Assembly: GCA_947650365.1 (NCBI GenBank)
Contig: OX393549.1
Span: 19,387,532 to 19,451,531, forward strand
DNA length: 64,000 nucleotides
Origin: Chamaelirium japonicum
Taxonomy: Eukaryota > Streptophyta > Magnoliopsida > Liliales > Melanthiaceae
Direction of reading: 5' to 3'
Shown: positions 1 through 10,685 of the stretch, one piece after another
How the letters are laid out: every line of letters begins with the position of its first letter
Position numbering within the stretch: position 1 is the first letter of the stretch
Notes under the pieces: model-generated
Told to the model about the DNA's origin: nothing
Database searches by the model: none
The model's input: the letters and a program-made list of their open reading frames with translations, nothing else
Position numbers and translations under genes: made by a program

Positions 1-753
1 GCAAGTGGATAAGAGAAGGAGAATATTATGGAAATAGCTCCAGTTCAATGAAAGTCTGGGAAAATGCAAATCAAGTATCGGTGGTATATTTTCGATGAAG
101 AATTTGTGATCTTGGTGACCACTGAGCATAAAAGCCGTGGTTGAATTCTTGATAGTTGCAGCACACATTATGTGTGCTCACACAGGGGGTGATTCAATAG
201 CTATGCAGGGTGTGAGGGTGGCAATATGATGATTTATGATAACTCTTGGTTGATAGTGAAGGGAGTCAGTAACATTCACTTAAGGTTGTCAAATATGATA
301 AAACAATTCTGACCCTCATGAACGTTCGTCATGTTCTGGGGATGAGGATGAATATTATTTTTACTTTCCGAATTAGATTCTCTCGGGTATACATCAGTTC
401 AGGTGGAGTTCTGGAGGTTTGGGTTTGTGATTCTGTAATCTTGGAAGGTGCCTGTAATGGAGGTTTGTACAAGGTTACTGCAAGAGTAGTTCAGAAGGCA
501 GAGGCTTCAGCGAGGGGCAAGTCTGCAGGTGGAGCATTCTCATGTCACAAGAAGATGAAGAATAAGTGGGTTCCTATCAAGTCCACCGCAAAGGTGGACT
601 TTGTCGATTACAGATGATAGGGCACCTGACGTAGGATGCAGGCATCCGGTGTAGGATGCAATATGGCAACAAGGATGGCAATGGATTTCCACATGTTCTC
701 AGAGCAGTTAGCGGTGATGGCACGGAGTTAGCTTTTCAAGCCAAGGTGGAGAT

Positions 754-1561
754 TTTTAGGTTTTGGCTTGCAAAAGCCAAGCCCAGGAATGATCGAGCGC
801 ACGACTTCGACAAGGATCGTGTGCGAATGGGTGAATCGGTGAAAAAAAGCTGAGGAAAAATTCTAGGCAAGTTGTGTGCACGACTTGTCAGAGTTGTGCG
901 CACGATTCGGGTTGGCAGCGAGAATCTGTGTGAGCAGATTTGTACAAGATGCAGTTATTTGGGCCGTTTTTTGGGGTTCTTGAGACCTAAGTCTCCTATA
1001 TATATATAGTGGTTTAAGGTTTAAAGAAGTATGTATTGCAACCATCATTGAAGAAAGAGATAGAGCTTGTGAGAGAGATCATGTAGAAGAAAAGAGGAAG
1101 AAAAAGAAGAAGGAAAATGGAAGGAGAGGAGAGAAGAGAGATTTTCTCCAGTCATGGCTCTCAGATTCTCGAGTCTTCATCAAGGTTTCTCATTGTATCG
1201 GCCCACCATCTTCTCCAGTTGATCATTTTTGGGTGTTACCCGATAATCTCCTGTACATGTACTCCCGTGTGTGTCTTCGTCGTGAAATTGTTCTGAGTGG
1301 TAGGTTAAAATACATACGTGGGGGGCCAACAAACGGTGACTCACTACCAGTAATTGCAATCTTCTTAAATTGAAAATCTTATTCCTTGATTGCCGGTAAT
1401 CTCTTCTGTATTTCTCTTGTGTCTTGTGTGGGGTGGTGTGCATCGATCTTTTCTGATTTTGCCATCTGTGCGAAGCGTCGGCGTTCAACCCCTCAGAAGA
1501 TCACACTTTCATTAGGACCCAGTGGCCATTAGTAGATCGTTGGAGCCCTTGGTTCCCAACA
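754..1561 (+). repeat. 3' LTR of the Copia remnant
   Basis: The left end follows a purine tract (AAGGTGGAGAT at 743-753), the usual junction of a Copia 3' LTR. A TATA box lies about 245 bp inside. The right end is placed at CCAACA (1556-1561) because Copia LTRs commonly end this way. No second LTR or target duplication is in view, so the right boundary is an estimate. Confidence 0.5.
997..1008 (+). promoter_or_regulatory. TATA box in the Copia LTR
   Basis: CTATATATATATAG lies inside the LTR, followed by purine-rich leader-like sequence from about 1040. The position suits the U3/R junction of a plant LTR. Confidence 0.5.
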
Positions 1562-1980
1562 AGAGTACTCCCACAACGGCTAGAGGACTGTCATTGGTGG
1601 CTTCATAAACCCTCTGGTAGACCTCCCCTTACGACCCAAGTTTTGGGGCGAGAGAGTATCGAACAAATTGTTCACTCTCTTCCAAATGGCATCCCATCTT
1701 TATTTTGCTAAAAAAAATCATACCCATTTGAAGAGATGACCTCCATATAAATTAAGAATGGCCAGTAGGTTACACCTATCAGATGATGGTGGACCATCTA
1801 TTTAACAATTGCAAACTGGAATCTAAAAAATCTGCCAAGGATTCCAAATGGTATTCAACTCCCACTCCTTTATCGATGTGGGACTATTCTCAACAAATTT
1901 GACAGAAATTTAATTTTTTGAAAAATGAATTCGATAAGTAACTACCTCAACCTGCTTGTTTGGAAGGCTTGAATCCTTAC
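1562..1980. other. Gene-free stretch between the Copia LTR and kinase exon 3
   Basis: No coding signal. A stretch at about 1619-1655 (GACCTCCCCT ... GGGGCGAGA) recurs in reverse complement at about 17459-17495, so part of this is repeat sequence. If the kinase gene continues to the left, this is intron. Confidence 0.4.
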
Positions 1981-3064
1981 CTCCTTCCTCGCAGTAGCCG
2001 ACCAGACCTACAAGATTCTGATGCTTTACTCTCGAAAGCAGCTCGACTTCTGATACAAGAAAAAAATTAAATCTTTTAGCAGGCAATCGGTAGAGAAATC
2101 ATCGTCATCATCATCATCTAAGTCTTATATCCATCGCGACGGGTATGATCGAATACATGGCAAATTGACAAAATTTGGAATGGGCTCCACTACTGTACCC
2201 AATAGAGAGAGATAAATTTTTGAATGGGCGCCACTACGGTACCCAATAGGGAAATTTCGGTATCATACTGAACCCATCTCTAGCATCCATTTCATTTTTC
2301 ATACATCAAAGTGGTGGGAGCATTATTCTAAGGGCCATGGGATGAAGCCTAGGAGGATGACTCCATTGGATGGTCCCAATGAATTTCAGTACGGTACCCA
2401 AGTCAGTACCATAGAATTTCTTTTTTGGAAAGACATAAATGATCGAATTTTTATTAGGGCAGGAGCCCAATATATAAACAAGATGGTATAAGTCCCATAC
2501 ACAATGGAATCATGTATATCCTAACACATACAAGCACCACTACAAAGCTCATGAGAACGTTTACCATTTCGGAATTCTTGGACGCTCTGATACGATTCGG
2601 CGTGCGCTCTCTTCACCGCGAGCACCTCCTTGTCATCGAACACGCCCTTGTACACGTTCCCGAACGCGCCCGAGCCAAGTAACGACTCCCTTCTGAACCA
2701 ATCGGTGGCCTTCTCCAATTCATCGAATCGGAACCTCCGCAAATCCGATATCGTGGTTCGAACGTCTGTCGAAACCCAAACCCAAACCCAAACCCAACAA
2801 TCAATCTACAATCTACAAGTACAGACCACCACCACTCATGATCAAACGCTACTCACCTCTTGAAGAATGCTGCCGCTTGTGCCTCCCGGCGCAGCTCCTC
2901 CGGATGCAGAAGTACAGCATAACGGCGGCGCTTACGCCAGCGACGACGACTAAGATCGATACCCACACTAAGTCACGAGTAAGCGGCTTCGCCGAGCTTT
3001 CGCCGACTACTTCCATGGAGATCGGCGCGTTCGAAGCCATTGGAGGCATGGACCTTAATGCCAT
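1981..3064 (-). pseudogene. Receptor-like protein kinase, partial (three exons seen)
   Basis: Three exons join in phase on the minus strand. Exon 1 (3064-2857) gives an N-terminal part with one membrane segment (about WVSILVVVAGVSAAVMLYFC) and a basic stop-transfer stretch. Exon 2 (2765-2565) gives the start of a kinase domain, with glycine loop LGSGAFGNVYKG and ATP-binding lysine in VLAVKRA. Exon 3 (2049-1981) gives the VELLSRVKHQNLVGLVGYC region (beta 4/5). Introns are 2766-2856 and 2050-2564, each GT-AG, with a pyrimidine tract before exon 3. A donor GTAAGG follows exon 3, but the catalytic HRD and DFG exons are not in the window; leftward lies a Copia remnant. No full extracellular domain is visible, since a stop lies about 40 bp upstream of the chosen ATG and a GA repeat and MITE follow. 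It may be a live gene with a TE-filled intron or a truncated pseudogene. The RLK subfamily is not assigned. Confidence 0.7.
2178..2430. repeat. MITE, same family as the copy at 27619-27829
   Basis: The stretch from about 2225 (GGGCGCCACTACGGTACCC) to about 2427 matches the copy at 27619-27829 along its length, including the shared core GGTGGGAGCATTATTCTA. Ends are inverted around GGTACC. The first 45 bp are duplicated just upstream (from about 2182). The element lies within kinase intron 2. No clean target duplication was found here. Confidence 0.55.
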
Positions 3065-3154
3065 GGATCCACTTATACTGAGCTTCAGTGCCCTGTGGAA
3101 CTACAACACCATGCATCAGATACCAGCCATTTTGCTCATCATCCACATGTTTGC

Positions 3155-3231
<77 letters not shown>
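3155..3231. repeat. (GA)n microsatellite
   Basis: A 77 bp run of GA with one interruption near 3176, upstream of the kinase exons. Reading frames across it are artefacts. Confidence 0.95.
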
Positions 3232-3233
<2 letters not shown>

Positions 3234-3380
3234 TTGAAGCACAAGAAATCAGGAAGAAATTCCCAGTTTATGTATCCTTGGTCGCCATATGTTAATACGT
3301 CTTCTTGACCTGAGAGTTGGACCTGGTCTTTCAGGGCGGCACATAGTCCGCAGCACAAAGAGGCACTCTAACTATTAATT

Positions 3381-4318
3381 GGGTTATTTTGACTTTGCCC
3401 CCCAAACTTTGCCTTAAATTAGATTTTACCCCCCATATTTTCATTAATTAGACTTTACCCCCCAAAACTAACTGTTCCGTTAGCTCACTAGGGGTGTTCA
3501 TTGGTTCGGGTTGACCCGCCAAACCGAACCGAACCGGTCTATATGGTTCGGTTTGGATCGGGTATTTTTGACCGTTTGGTTTGGTTCGGTTCCAAAAAAA
3601 AAAAAACCTATGGTCGGTTCGGTTCTGGGTTGTGAGTTTTTTAACCCGAACCATTGGTACTATAACCTCAGTAGTTACTACTATACAGTGTACAGTCTCA
3701 CTAATATTGTACATTACATGGTGGTGACCCCAATTACAACCATTCGATGCATTCAAAACTTTCAAGTGTTCAACGGTGTGATGAAATTGAAGAGTGAAGG
3801 GTGTTACCCACATAATTACTAGCACCCCCAAATCCCAACTTATGAAATATCTCAAAGTGAAAAATTAAGGGTGTTACTAGTAATTCTATAGGGGCAAATA
3901 GCAGCACCCAAAGTTAAAGGCTTAAAAATGAAACATGAACCAACTCAGCGGCTCAACCATTCACGCCTCACGGTGTGATGACGAGCGATTTGAAAGACCC
4001 GTAGAACCAAACCGAACTTTTCCGGTTTGGTTTGGTTCGGTTTTTACCAAGGAATGGTTTGATTCGGTTCCATTTTCTAGAGAACCGATCAACTTCGATT
4101 CGGTTCCAAATTTATAAAAAAACCGAACCAACCCGAACCATGAACACCCCTACAGCTCACCATCTAAGAGAAAGGATGAGCTGACAGAAAAGAAATAAAG
4201 TTTTGGAGCGTGAGCTGACGGAACAGTTAGTTTTGGGGGGTAAAGTCTAATTAATGAAAGTATGGGGGGGTAAAGTCTAATTCAAGGCAAATTTTGGGAA
4301 GTAAAGTCAAAATAACCC
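3381..4318. mobile_element. Mutator-type MITE with a nested hAT MITE
   Basis: Long terminal inverted repeats of about 105 bp begin GGGTTATTTTGACTTTGCCC at 3381 and end in the inverse at 4318. The element is flanked by a perfect 9 bp target duplication CTATTAATT (3372-3380 and 4319-4327), the size typical of MULEs. Removing the nested element (3489-4152) leaves about 266 bp, close to the second copy at 28166-28418 (253 bp). No transposase is encoded. Confidence 0.88.
3489..4152. mobile_element. hAT-type MITE nested in the Mutator-type MITE
   Basis: Inverted ends TAGGGGTGTTCAT ... ATGAACACCCCTA are flanked by an 8 bp duplication TAGCTCAC / CAGCTCAC (one mismatch), as expected for hAT. The interior is rich in GGTTCGG and CCGAACC motifs that fold back. 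It is non-coding and must have inserted after its host MITE. Confidence 0.85.
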
Positions 4319-4412
4319 CTATTAATTCTCATCCATGATGCATGCCACATGGCACTAACGGCATCGCAACGTTTGTGGCTAAGTGCAATTATGTGGTCGA
4401 GTGAAGTGTGGG

Positions 4413-4893
4413 TAGGGCTGGTAATTTCGGACCCGACACGGCAGACCCGACATGAAGTTAGCGGGTCTGGATCAGGGCTAAACGGGTTCGGGTCGTAAAC
4501 GGATTGACATGATAGACCCGTTTAATAAACGGGTCGAGTCCGGGTTTTGGGTCGGGACACGGTAGACCCGGGAAAACCCGTTTAAAATTCAATGGGTTGT
4601 GTCGGGTCGGGTCAGGCTGGGTCTACCCGTAATCCGATACAGTAATATGATGTACCAGCGGGTCTATGGGGTCAGGTCGGGTCGAGTCAGACATGGTCGG
4701 ATCAGGTCAATTGAATAGACCCATGTTGTAAACGGGTCTTATCGGACCTACCCATTCATAAACGAGTCGGGTACGGGTTTAGAATCTAGACACGATTTGT
4801 TAAACGGGTCGGGTCCAAATCTAGGGGTTTTGGACACGACCCGAAACTAGACACGACACGAACCCGACACAACCTGACCCGTTGCCACCCCTA
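4413..4893. mobile_element. hAT-type MITE (TAGGGCTG family)
   Basis: Starts TAGGGCTGGTAATTTCGG and ends GTTGCCACCCCTA, flanked by 8 bp AGTGTGGG (4405-4412) and AATGTGGG (4894-4901). The interior repeats GGGTCGGGTC/GACCCGAC motifs. A second family member is at 6749-7099. Confidence 0.8.
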
Positions 4894-4968
4894 AATGTGG
4901 GTATGCCCACCGACCTATCGGGTAGAATCCGTGTAGTTTGTAATCGCCTCTAAACATTTCCTTTGATG

Positions 4969-5027
4969 CCCCCCCCCCCCCCCCCCCCCCCCCTCATCTG
5001 GAGAGTTCTCAAAAAAAAAAAAAAAAA
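4969..5027. repeat. Homopolymer runs: poly-C (25) and poly-A (17)
   Basis: C25 at 4969-4993 and A17 at 5011-5027. Lengths are likely to be imprecise in the assembly. Confidence 0.9.
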
Positions 5028-5681
5028 CATCTGTTGCTAAGTGCAATTCACGGTGGGATCGACGGTAGGCATACATGACAGGTGAATCGCACTCAGTCTG
5101 ACATCCAAAGGCCAAAATGATGTGCCACATGGCACGCATCGACCCGCTACCATGCCAACTGTAGGTCACTTGGGATCATAGAAGTTTCCAACTCTTAATA
5201 ATTTAGTTTTCTTTTTACCCTTTGTCTGTCGTGTGGGGGTTGAGTGTGATTCATCAGTATGATTGGGTGCAACGGATGGCTATGATCCGGACACATCATT
5301 CTGGCTAAAAGAAGTCGGTAGAGTATTCTGGTTAAATAATAATTTTTTTTTTATTTTATCTGAAGAGCATCATTTGCTGAGGCTAGCAGGCTGTCCTAAT
5401 TTTTAATCCACTGGGGTTATCAGAAGGGCCGTGGATTGAGTCTTAGGGTTTCCGAATATTCTAGTGAGCCAATAATATAGAAATATTTAATTTCTAGGGC
5501 TGACTTGTCACTGTCAAAGGGCCTCGTGACATGGCATCTCATTAGGCTCTGGTTTCCTTGGTTTGGGTGAGGTAAGGGACCGTGCCAAAGGCTACATCCC
5601 AATGGTTGTACTAATTCTAAACAAGTTGTTTGGCCCAGTCTCAGTCCGGGTTTAAGAAATCAAACACCCTGTAGAAGAAAG

Positions 5682-5863
5682 GGAAAAATTTTCAGCACAT
5701 CCTGCGTACGCTATAATTGCGGGGCCCACTGTGATTCAAGAGACATGGGGTAGCAGGTCCTAGCACATGGGGGGTAGTGGCCTCCAGGCTCCAGCACTTA
5801 AAACATGCTGATAGGCTCTGGGCATCGGTTGAAGTGTACGCAGGATGTTCTGAAAATTTTTCC
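5682..5863. repeat. Foldback MITE
   Basis: Inverted ends of about 29 bp: GAAAAATTTTCAGCACATCC on the left, the inverse of GAAAAATTTTCAGAACATCC on the right. Nine-base flanks AGAAGAAAG and AGGAGAGAG match at 7 of 9 positions, consistent with an old Mutator-type insertion. Non-coding. Confidence 0.6.
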
Positions 5864-6369
5864 AGGAGAGAGAGAGAGAGAGGTGTTCCGAAAAGAAGAC
5901 CCATCTTGAGGTTGCCACGTGTCACCTAGAGAATGATGAGACCTGACACTTAGCGCGTCAAGTTGTTTGATGCAATTGTTTCCGTATAGAGTTAAAGATA
6001 TAATAGAATTAAAAGATGTCCATAATGTCCATCAATTCACGACTCCTTCAAATAATTTTTGCGCATGATCTCATTATTGTCTTGCGAACTATTGAAGCAT
6101 TGACAGATATGCTCAATTGATGAAACCCAACTATATAAAACAGGAGGGGCTTGTGACCCCATAAAAGTTTTGTCGGGGTGAAAAACTATTATGATTGAAT
6201 CGGGGAGAGGGATAAAGAGGGCTTCGGATTTAAAAGAGGGTTAGGGGAGTGTGATTCACCTCGAGAGGGGGATAAAGAATGGCTGAGTTTAAATAGAGTT
6301 GAGATGGAAGGATAGGATTAAACGGGAAAAAGAATATATGATGTGAGGACTAGACAACAAAAACATATA
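5864..6369. other. Gene-free stretch
   Basis: Contains a short (GA)n at 5869-5882 and otherwise AT-rich unique-looking sequence. I see no gene or element ends. Confidence 0.5.
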
Positions 6370-6467
6370 TCTATATAACAAGGGACATCGGTTTTGTGCT
6401 GACTAGGACAAAACAGAGCAAGCTGACTAGACAAAACTCTCCCGCGCACGCGATCCCAACCGTTCGC

Positions 6468-6662
6468 TCTCTCTTCCCTCGATCTCTATCTCTGTCTCTC
6501 TCTTCCCCTGATCTCTCTCTCTCTCCTCGTATCTCTCTTTCTCTTCCCCTGATCTCTCTCTTCCCCCAATATATCTCTCTCCCCGTCTCTCTCTCTCTCT
6601 CTCTTCTTCATGATCTCTTCTGTATCTTCGTATCTCTCTCTCTCTCCGTCTCTCTCTTCCCC

Positions 6663-6716
<54 letters not shown>

Positions 6717-6745
6717 CCTCTCTCTTTCTCTTCCCCCGATCTCTC
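6468..6745. repeat. CT-rich simple repeat
   Basis: Imperfect (CT)n with TTCCCC interruptions, continuing after the nested MITE at 7100-7195. The serine/leucine-rich open frame across it is a composition artefact. Confidence 0.9.
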
Positions 6746-6748
6746 TCT

Positions 6749-7095
6749 TAGGGCTGACAATTTTGGACCCGACACGGCAGACCTGACACGAAATTAGCGG
6801 GGTTCGGGTCTAGGTTAAACGGGTTCAGGTCATAAACCCGTTTGGTAAACGGGTCGGGTCCAGGTTTTGCCTCTGACCCGTTTAAGACCCATTTAAAAAT
6901 CAATGGGTCGATTCGAGTCGGGTCTACCCAGCATAAACGGGTCATAGCGGGTCTACCTGTTTATAAACGGGTCGAGTATGGGGTTAGGTTCTAGACACGA
7001 TTAGTTAAACGGGTCGGGTCCAGGTTTAAGGGTTTTGGACACGACACGCAACCAGACGCGACACGAACACGACATGACCCGACCCATTGCCAGCC

Positions 7096-7099
<4 letters not shown>
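6749..7099. mobile_element. hAT-type MITE (TAGGGCTG family, second copy)
   Basis: Starts TAGGGCTGACAATTTTGG and ends ATTGCCAGCCCCTT, flanked by CTCTCTCT on both sides (8 bp, but inside a CT repeat, so weak on its own). Homologous along its length to 4413-4893, and about 130 bp shorter. Confidence 0.75.
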
Positions 7100-7130
<31 letters not shown>

Positions 7131-7485
7131 AACTCTTTCTCTCTCTCTCTTCCCCCGATATCTCTATCTCTCTATATATCTCTCTCTCTCCGATAGGCAC
7201 GGGCATGCACTAGTTTATATAACATTGCATGGTGATCTACAAACTGATTAGACAAAATGAAACAACAAGTTTACTAGACAAAAATGAGCATCCGTTAGAA
7301 GCCCATCGTCAACGGCTTAAATTTAGCCCCTGTTTTCTGATGATGATTTGAAATCCCATCCCTTTCATCGAAGCCATCTGTCGTCAAAGGAAAGTGTCAT
7401 CTAAGGAAAACGATATCGATTTTAAAAGGAAAACATCATCTAAGGAAAGCTAGCTATCATGTCAGTGAACCCGATTTCAAGCGTT

Positions 7486-7790
7486 TCCGTCATTGATCCC
7501 AATTTCAAAAAGAAAGTGTCATCAAATAAAAGCTCCTTATTTCAAAAGCTTCACCTTGTGATCCCGATTTCAAAAGGAAAACCTCATCAGAGGAAAGTTG
7601 TCATCACAACAAACGTTTTCCTCTTTGATCCCAATTTTAAAAACAAAGTGTCATCAAAGGAAAGCTCCTAATTTTAAAAGTTTCACCATATATATGATCC
7701 CGATTTCAAAAGAAAAACCTCATTTATAGCAAAATAAAAAAGAGAAAACCACATCAGAGAAAAGTTGTCATCACAGTGATCCCGATTTTT
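7486..7790. repeat. Diverged tandem repeat, unit about 130 bp, two to three copies
   Basis: GATCCCGATTTCAAAAGGAA and AAAGTGTCATCAAA alternate with AAAGTTGTCATCACA. Unit starts are near 7493 and 7623, with a third partial start near 7778. Homology with the flanks begins earlier, near 7385. No function is visible. Confidence 0.6.
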
Positions 7791-8104
7791 TTTTCCCACC
7801 CTCATACCTCTCAATCTCTCCCTCCCTCATGATCTCCTTCTCTGAAATACTCCCCAACCTGACATGCACATGCTCGCCCAGTCCTCCCCAATGGCTATAT
7901 TTATCTCATGGTCTCTTTTATCCCAAGTTGGAGGCTTTTACCAATTCTTGCCTGGATTTTGGTAAGATGAAATTTGGTATTTTTTTTCTTTAATTTGTTC
8001 GATTTCTTTGATTTGTTCTTTCTAAATCATCTTTAGTTCCTCAATTAAAGTTATTTGTTGATTTTTTTTTTTGAAAAAGTATGATCATCCTAAGACGAAA
8101 AGCG

Positions 8105-8114
8105 TTACAGGCGG

Positions 8115-8153
<39 letters not shown>

Positions 8154-8560
8154 ACATTACAGGCGGAGATTCTCTCTCTCTCTCTTTCCTTTTATTTGAT
8201 TTCTCTTTCACTCCTTTTATTTGATTTTGTTGGATGAAAATCTCCTCTGCTCCGGTGCCACGGTCACTATCATCAGTAAATAGGTAGACAGGGATCGGGC
8301 CCCTCCCCTATTTCTCCTCTGAGCAGCAAAGAGAGTGCATCATCATCAATAAAGAGTGACGCCTCCCCTGTTCTTCTTCGATAGTGGGCAGCGAGAATGA
8401 GGAGGGAGATCTACTCCGGTCCGACGACTACAACCTCCAACATCAGTAAAGAGGGAGAGAAGTTCCCCAACAATGGGCAACGACATTGAGGAAGGGGATC
8501 TCCTCGGGTCCGATGGCCACAACCACCATCATCAATAGAAAGGGAGAGAGGGATCAATTG
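8105..8560. repeat. CT microsatellites followed by a degenerate repeat
   Basis: ACAGGCGGA(T/G)ATTCTCTCTC occurs twice (about 8107 and 8160). A GATCTCCTC...CCGACGGCCAC...CATCATCA unit then recurs loosely at about 8240, 8408 and 8497. It does not code. Confidence 0.45.
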
Positions 8561-8909
8561 TTATGCATCACCTTAAATATGGGACACCTTAATTTTATTT
8601 ATTTTTAGAGCTTTGACCCATTGCCACCTTTTTTTCCCTATATGGCGGGCTGGGTTTAGCAATTGCTCAAAAAAAATCTCTCTAACTCTATCAATCCAAT
8701 AACATTCTTAAAGAGTTTGTGATGATTTGCCCACAACAATGTCAGTGTGAGTTTTCACTTATGATGATATTCATCCAACCTATTTTGTCAACTTTCTTTG
8801 CCGATTCTGATGTGGAACCCGATCACAGGCGCCCCTTTGCCTCGGCCATCACACCAACCCTAATTTGACATTATGTTAGTGTGTGTGTTTTGTCGTATGT
8901 TCAAATAAC

Positions 8910-9063
8910 ATCTCCCTCCAATATGGGTATGCTTTGATGGTGTGGTCAGAAGTTGGACCATCTCCCTCCAGTGTTGGTCTGCTCTGATGACGAGGTAAGA
9001 AGTTGGATCATCTTTCTTCAGTATTGGTCGATCTGCTCTGATGGTGAGGTAAGAAGTTGGATG
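8910..9063. repeat. Tandem repeat, three units of 50, 50 and 54 bp
   Basis: Units 8910-8959, 8960-9009 and 9010-9063 share ATCTCCCTCCAGT and GGTAAGAAGTTGGA. The unit length is not a multiple of three and stops are present, so it is not a coding repeat. Confidence 0.8.
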
Positions 9064-10685
9064 GTCTGCTACTCCATAGGCAACCAACCCTTGCAGTCAT
9101 TTTTGTTACTTGAAGAGGAAGGTATATGAAAAATGTGGTGGAGGTTTCTCCACACCATTGCTACAATTGGGTTTTCACCTCTTCTGATAAAAGGGCATAT
9201 CTGAGCGTCTATTTTTTTCTACTCTTTTTTTATTTTATTTATCATCAATATCTTCTTTACATCAGCTTCAGCTTTGGGCCGTTGAATGGGTTCAAAGTGC
9301 TAATCATGAATTTCCATGAACACTCTAATGTGGCCTCCAACATCTCCAAGCACGTCTTTGGGCAGCCTCCTGCCAATTTTTTTTTCCCCTATCATTGCTT
9401 GGAATGTTTGGCCGGGATATAGAGCAGTCTACTAAGAAAAAATTTGAATTTCAATGGCATGTCTTGCTCTTTATCAGTCATTTATTTTAATCCCGTAATT
9501 TGTTTCTTAAGACTTTTGCTATAAGATTGAGCTGCATTTGATCTAACTTGGATCCACTGAGATTGGATACTTGGTATGTAGGTTTCGTTTTTATTGACAT
9601 TGTAAATTAAAAAAAAAAAAAAAACTTTGTTCCTAACCAAAAATGTTTTGTAAGCATGCTTTTGTTATGGGGATATTGATGTGTTTTCTGTTTTACATTT
9701 TTCTTTATTTTATGTGCTTGGTATTCTCGCCCATGGTCACCACAGTACCACAAAACCTTTGTGTGGGTTTTGGGACACTACACCCGCAACCAGCGTCAGT
9801 TAATTGCCTTAAGAACATCTGTTAAATCTTTTTTTCCTCTAAACTACTAATGTATTATTGCCTTTTTGACTTTTGAGTCATTTAAAAATATCATTTTATA
9901 TCTAGGCATGAGACCAACAATACAACTTAAAGTATTATAAGTATTATCTATTACGTTTAATACTAATATATCTGAACTTGAGAATCCAATTCATATAGGG
10001 CCACGATGAGTTATTGACTAATGATTGATTAGTCCCTCCCAATTAGTCACTAATTTAGCCCCTTAATAGGTATTATATATATTTATAATAATTTATGTAT
10101 ATGAAAGGTAGGGCAAGGTCGGGCTATAGGTTTCCTTAGCTCGGCCCTCATCATGGACGACTTATGAAAAACAAGTCCGCCCCAACCCCCAAGACCTTGG
10201 AGGGCACGGTTTTGGTGGACGGGTGGTCGAGCTGGGTACCCTCTCTAAAGGGCCATATTGACATGCCTACCTAGAATGGGTGCCCCCAGAATGTTCTTAT
10301 CATACTTGGTAAGACAGAGGGTAGAGAGAGAAAGGGGAGTAAAGTGTGATGATTCTTTCACTATAACGGCAACATTCCTCACTCTTACAATAAGCAAAGG
10401 ATCAGTCCCTTCCTCTTTACCCCAGTTATCGTGTGCTGACATATGTCGTTTGATAATCCGATTCGTATAAACATTTGTTTGTATCATTGAAGAAAAAAAT
10501 TATTTAAGAGTAACGCCTCATCAAAATTTTGTATACCAAAGATTTGGTAATGTCTTCAAGTCGTTCAATTACTTGAACAATTTGCAGTGCTACCGCTTTG
10601 CGGGCGATTAATATTTTGTTGGCTTATTTGTGTGACTAAACCACTTTGTAAGAAAATACATGTAATCCTACCATTAGGTGGTGAC
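9064..10685. other. Gene-free stretch, AT-rich
   Basis: Open frames of up to 98 codons here show no recognisable motif. No LTR, inverted repeat or RNA gene was seen. Confidence 0.5.

Larger units (their letters stand above)
1..1561 (+). mobile_element. Ty1/copia retrotransposon remnant with large internal deletion
   Basis: Broken plus-strand reading frames at 100-480 resemble the Copia protease and the pre-integrase region: a degenerate LDSCSTHYVCSH protease motif near 150-180, then VRHVLG-like and NGGLYKVT-like stretches up to about 475. The sequence then runs within about 250 bp into a polypurine tract (743-753) and an LTR. Integrase, RT and RNase H are therefore missing, and several stops and frameshifts break what remains. 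The element enters from beyond the left edge. It lies on the 3' side of a minus-strand kinase gene (1981-3064), so it either sits in a later intron or has replaced the rest of that gene. Copia is fairly sure; the lineage is not. Confidence 0.6.
6370..7213 (+). mobile_element. Candidate small non-autonomous Helitron
   Basis: Starts A|TCTATATAACAAGG and ends GGCACGGGCATGCACTAG|T, which fits the Helitron pattern of 5' TC, 3' CTRR and insertion between A and T. The terminal hairpin is weak. The interior is CT-rich and contains a hAT MITE. Against the call, ACTAGACAAAA-like motifs occur on both sides of the proposed ends, so the ends may sit in an older repeat. Confidence 0.35.

Noticed and set aside
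2838..3358. Several frames of 60-156 codons with Arg-Glu or Ser-Leu runs
   Set aside because: They are translations of the (GA)n microsatellite or shadows of the kinase exons.
6396..6797. 133-codon Ser/Leu-rich frame
   Set aside because: It reads through the CT simple repeat and into a MITE.
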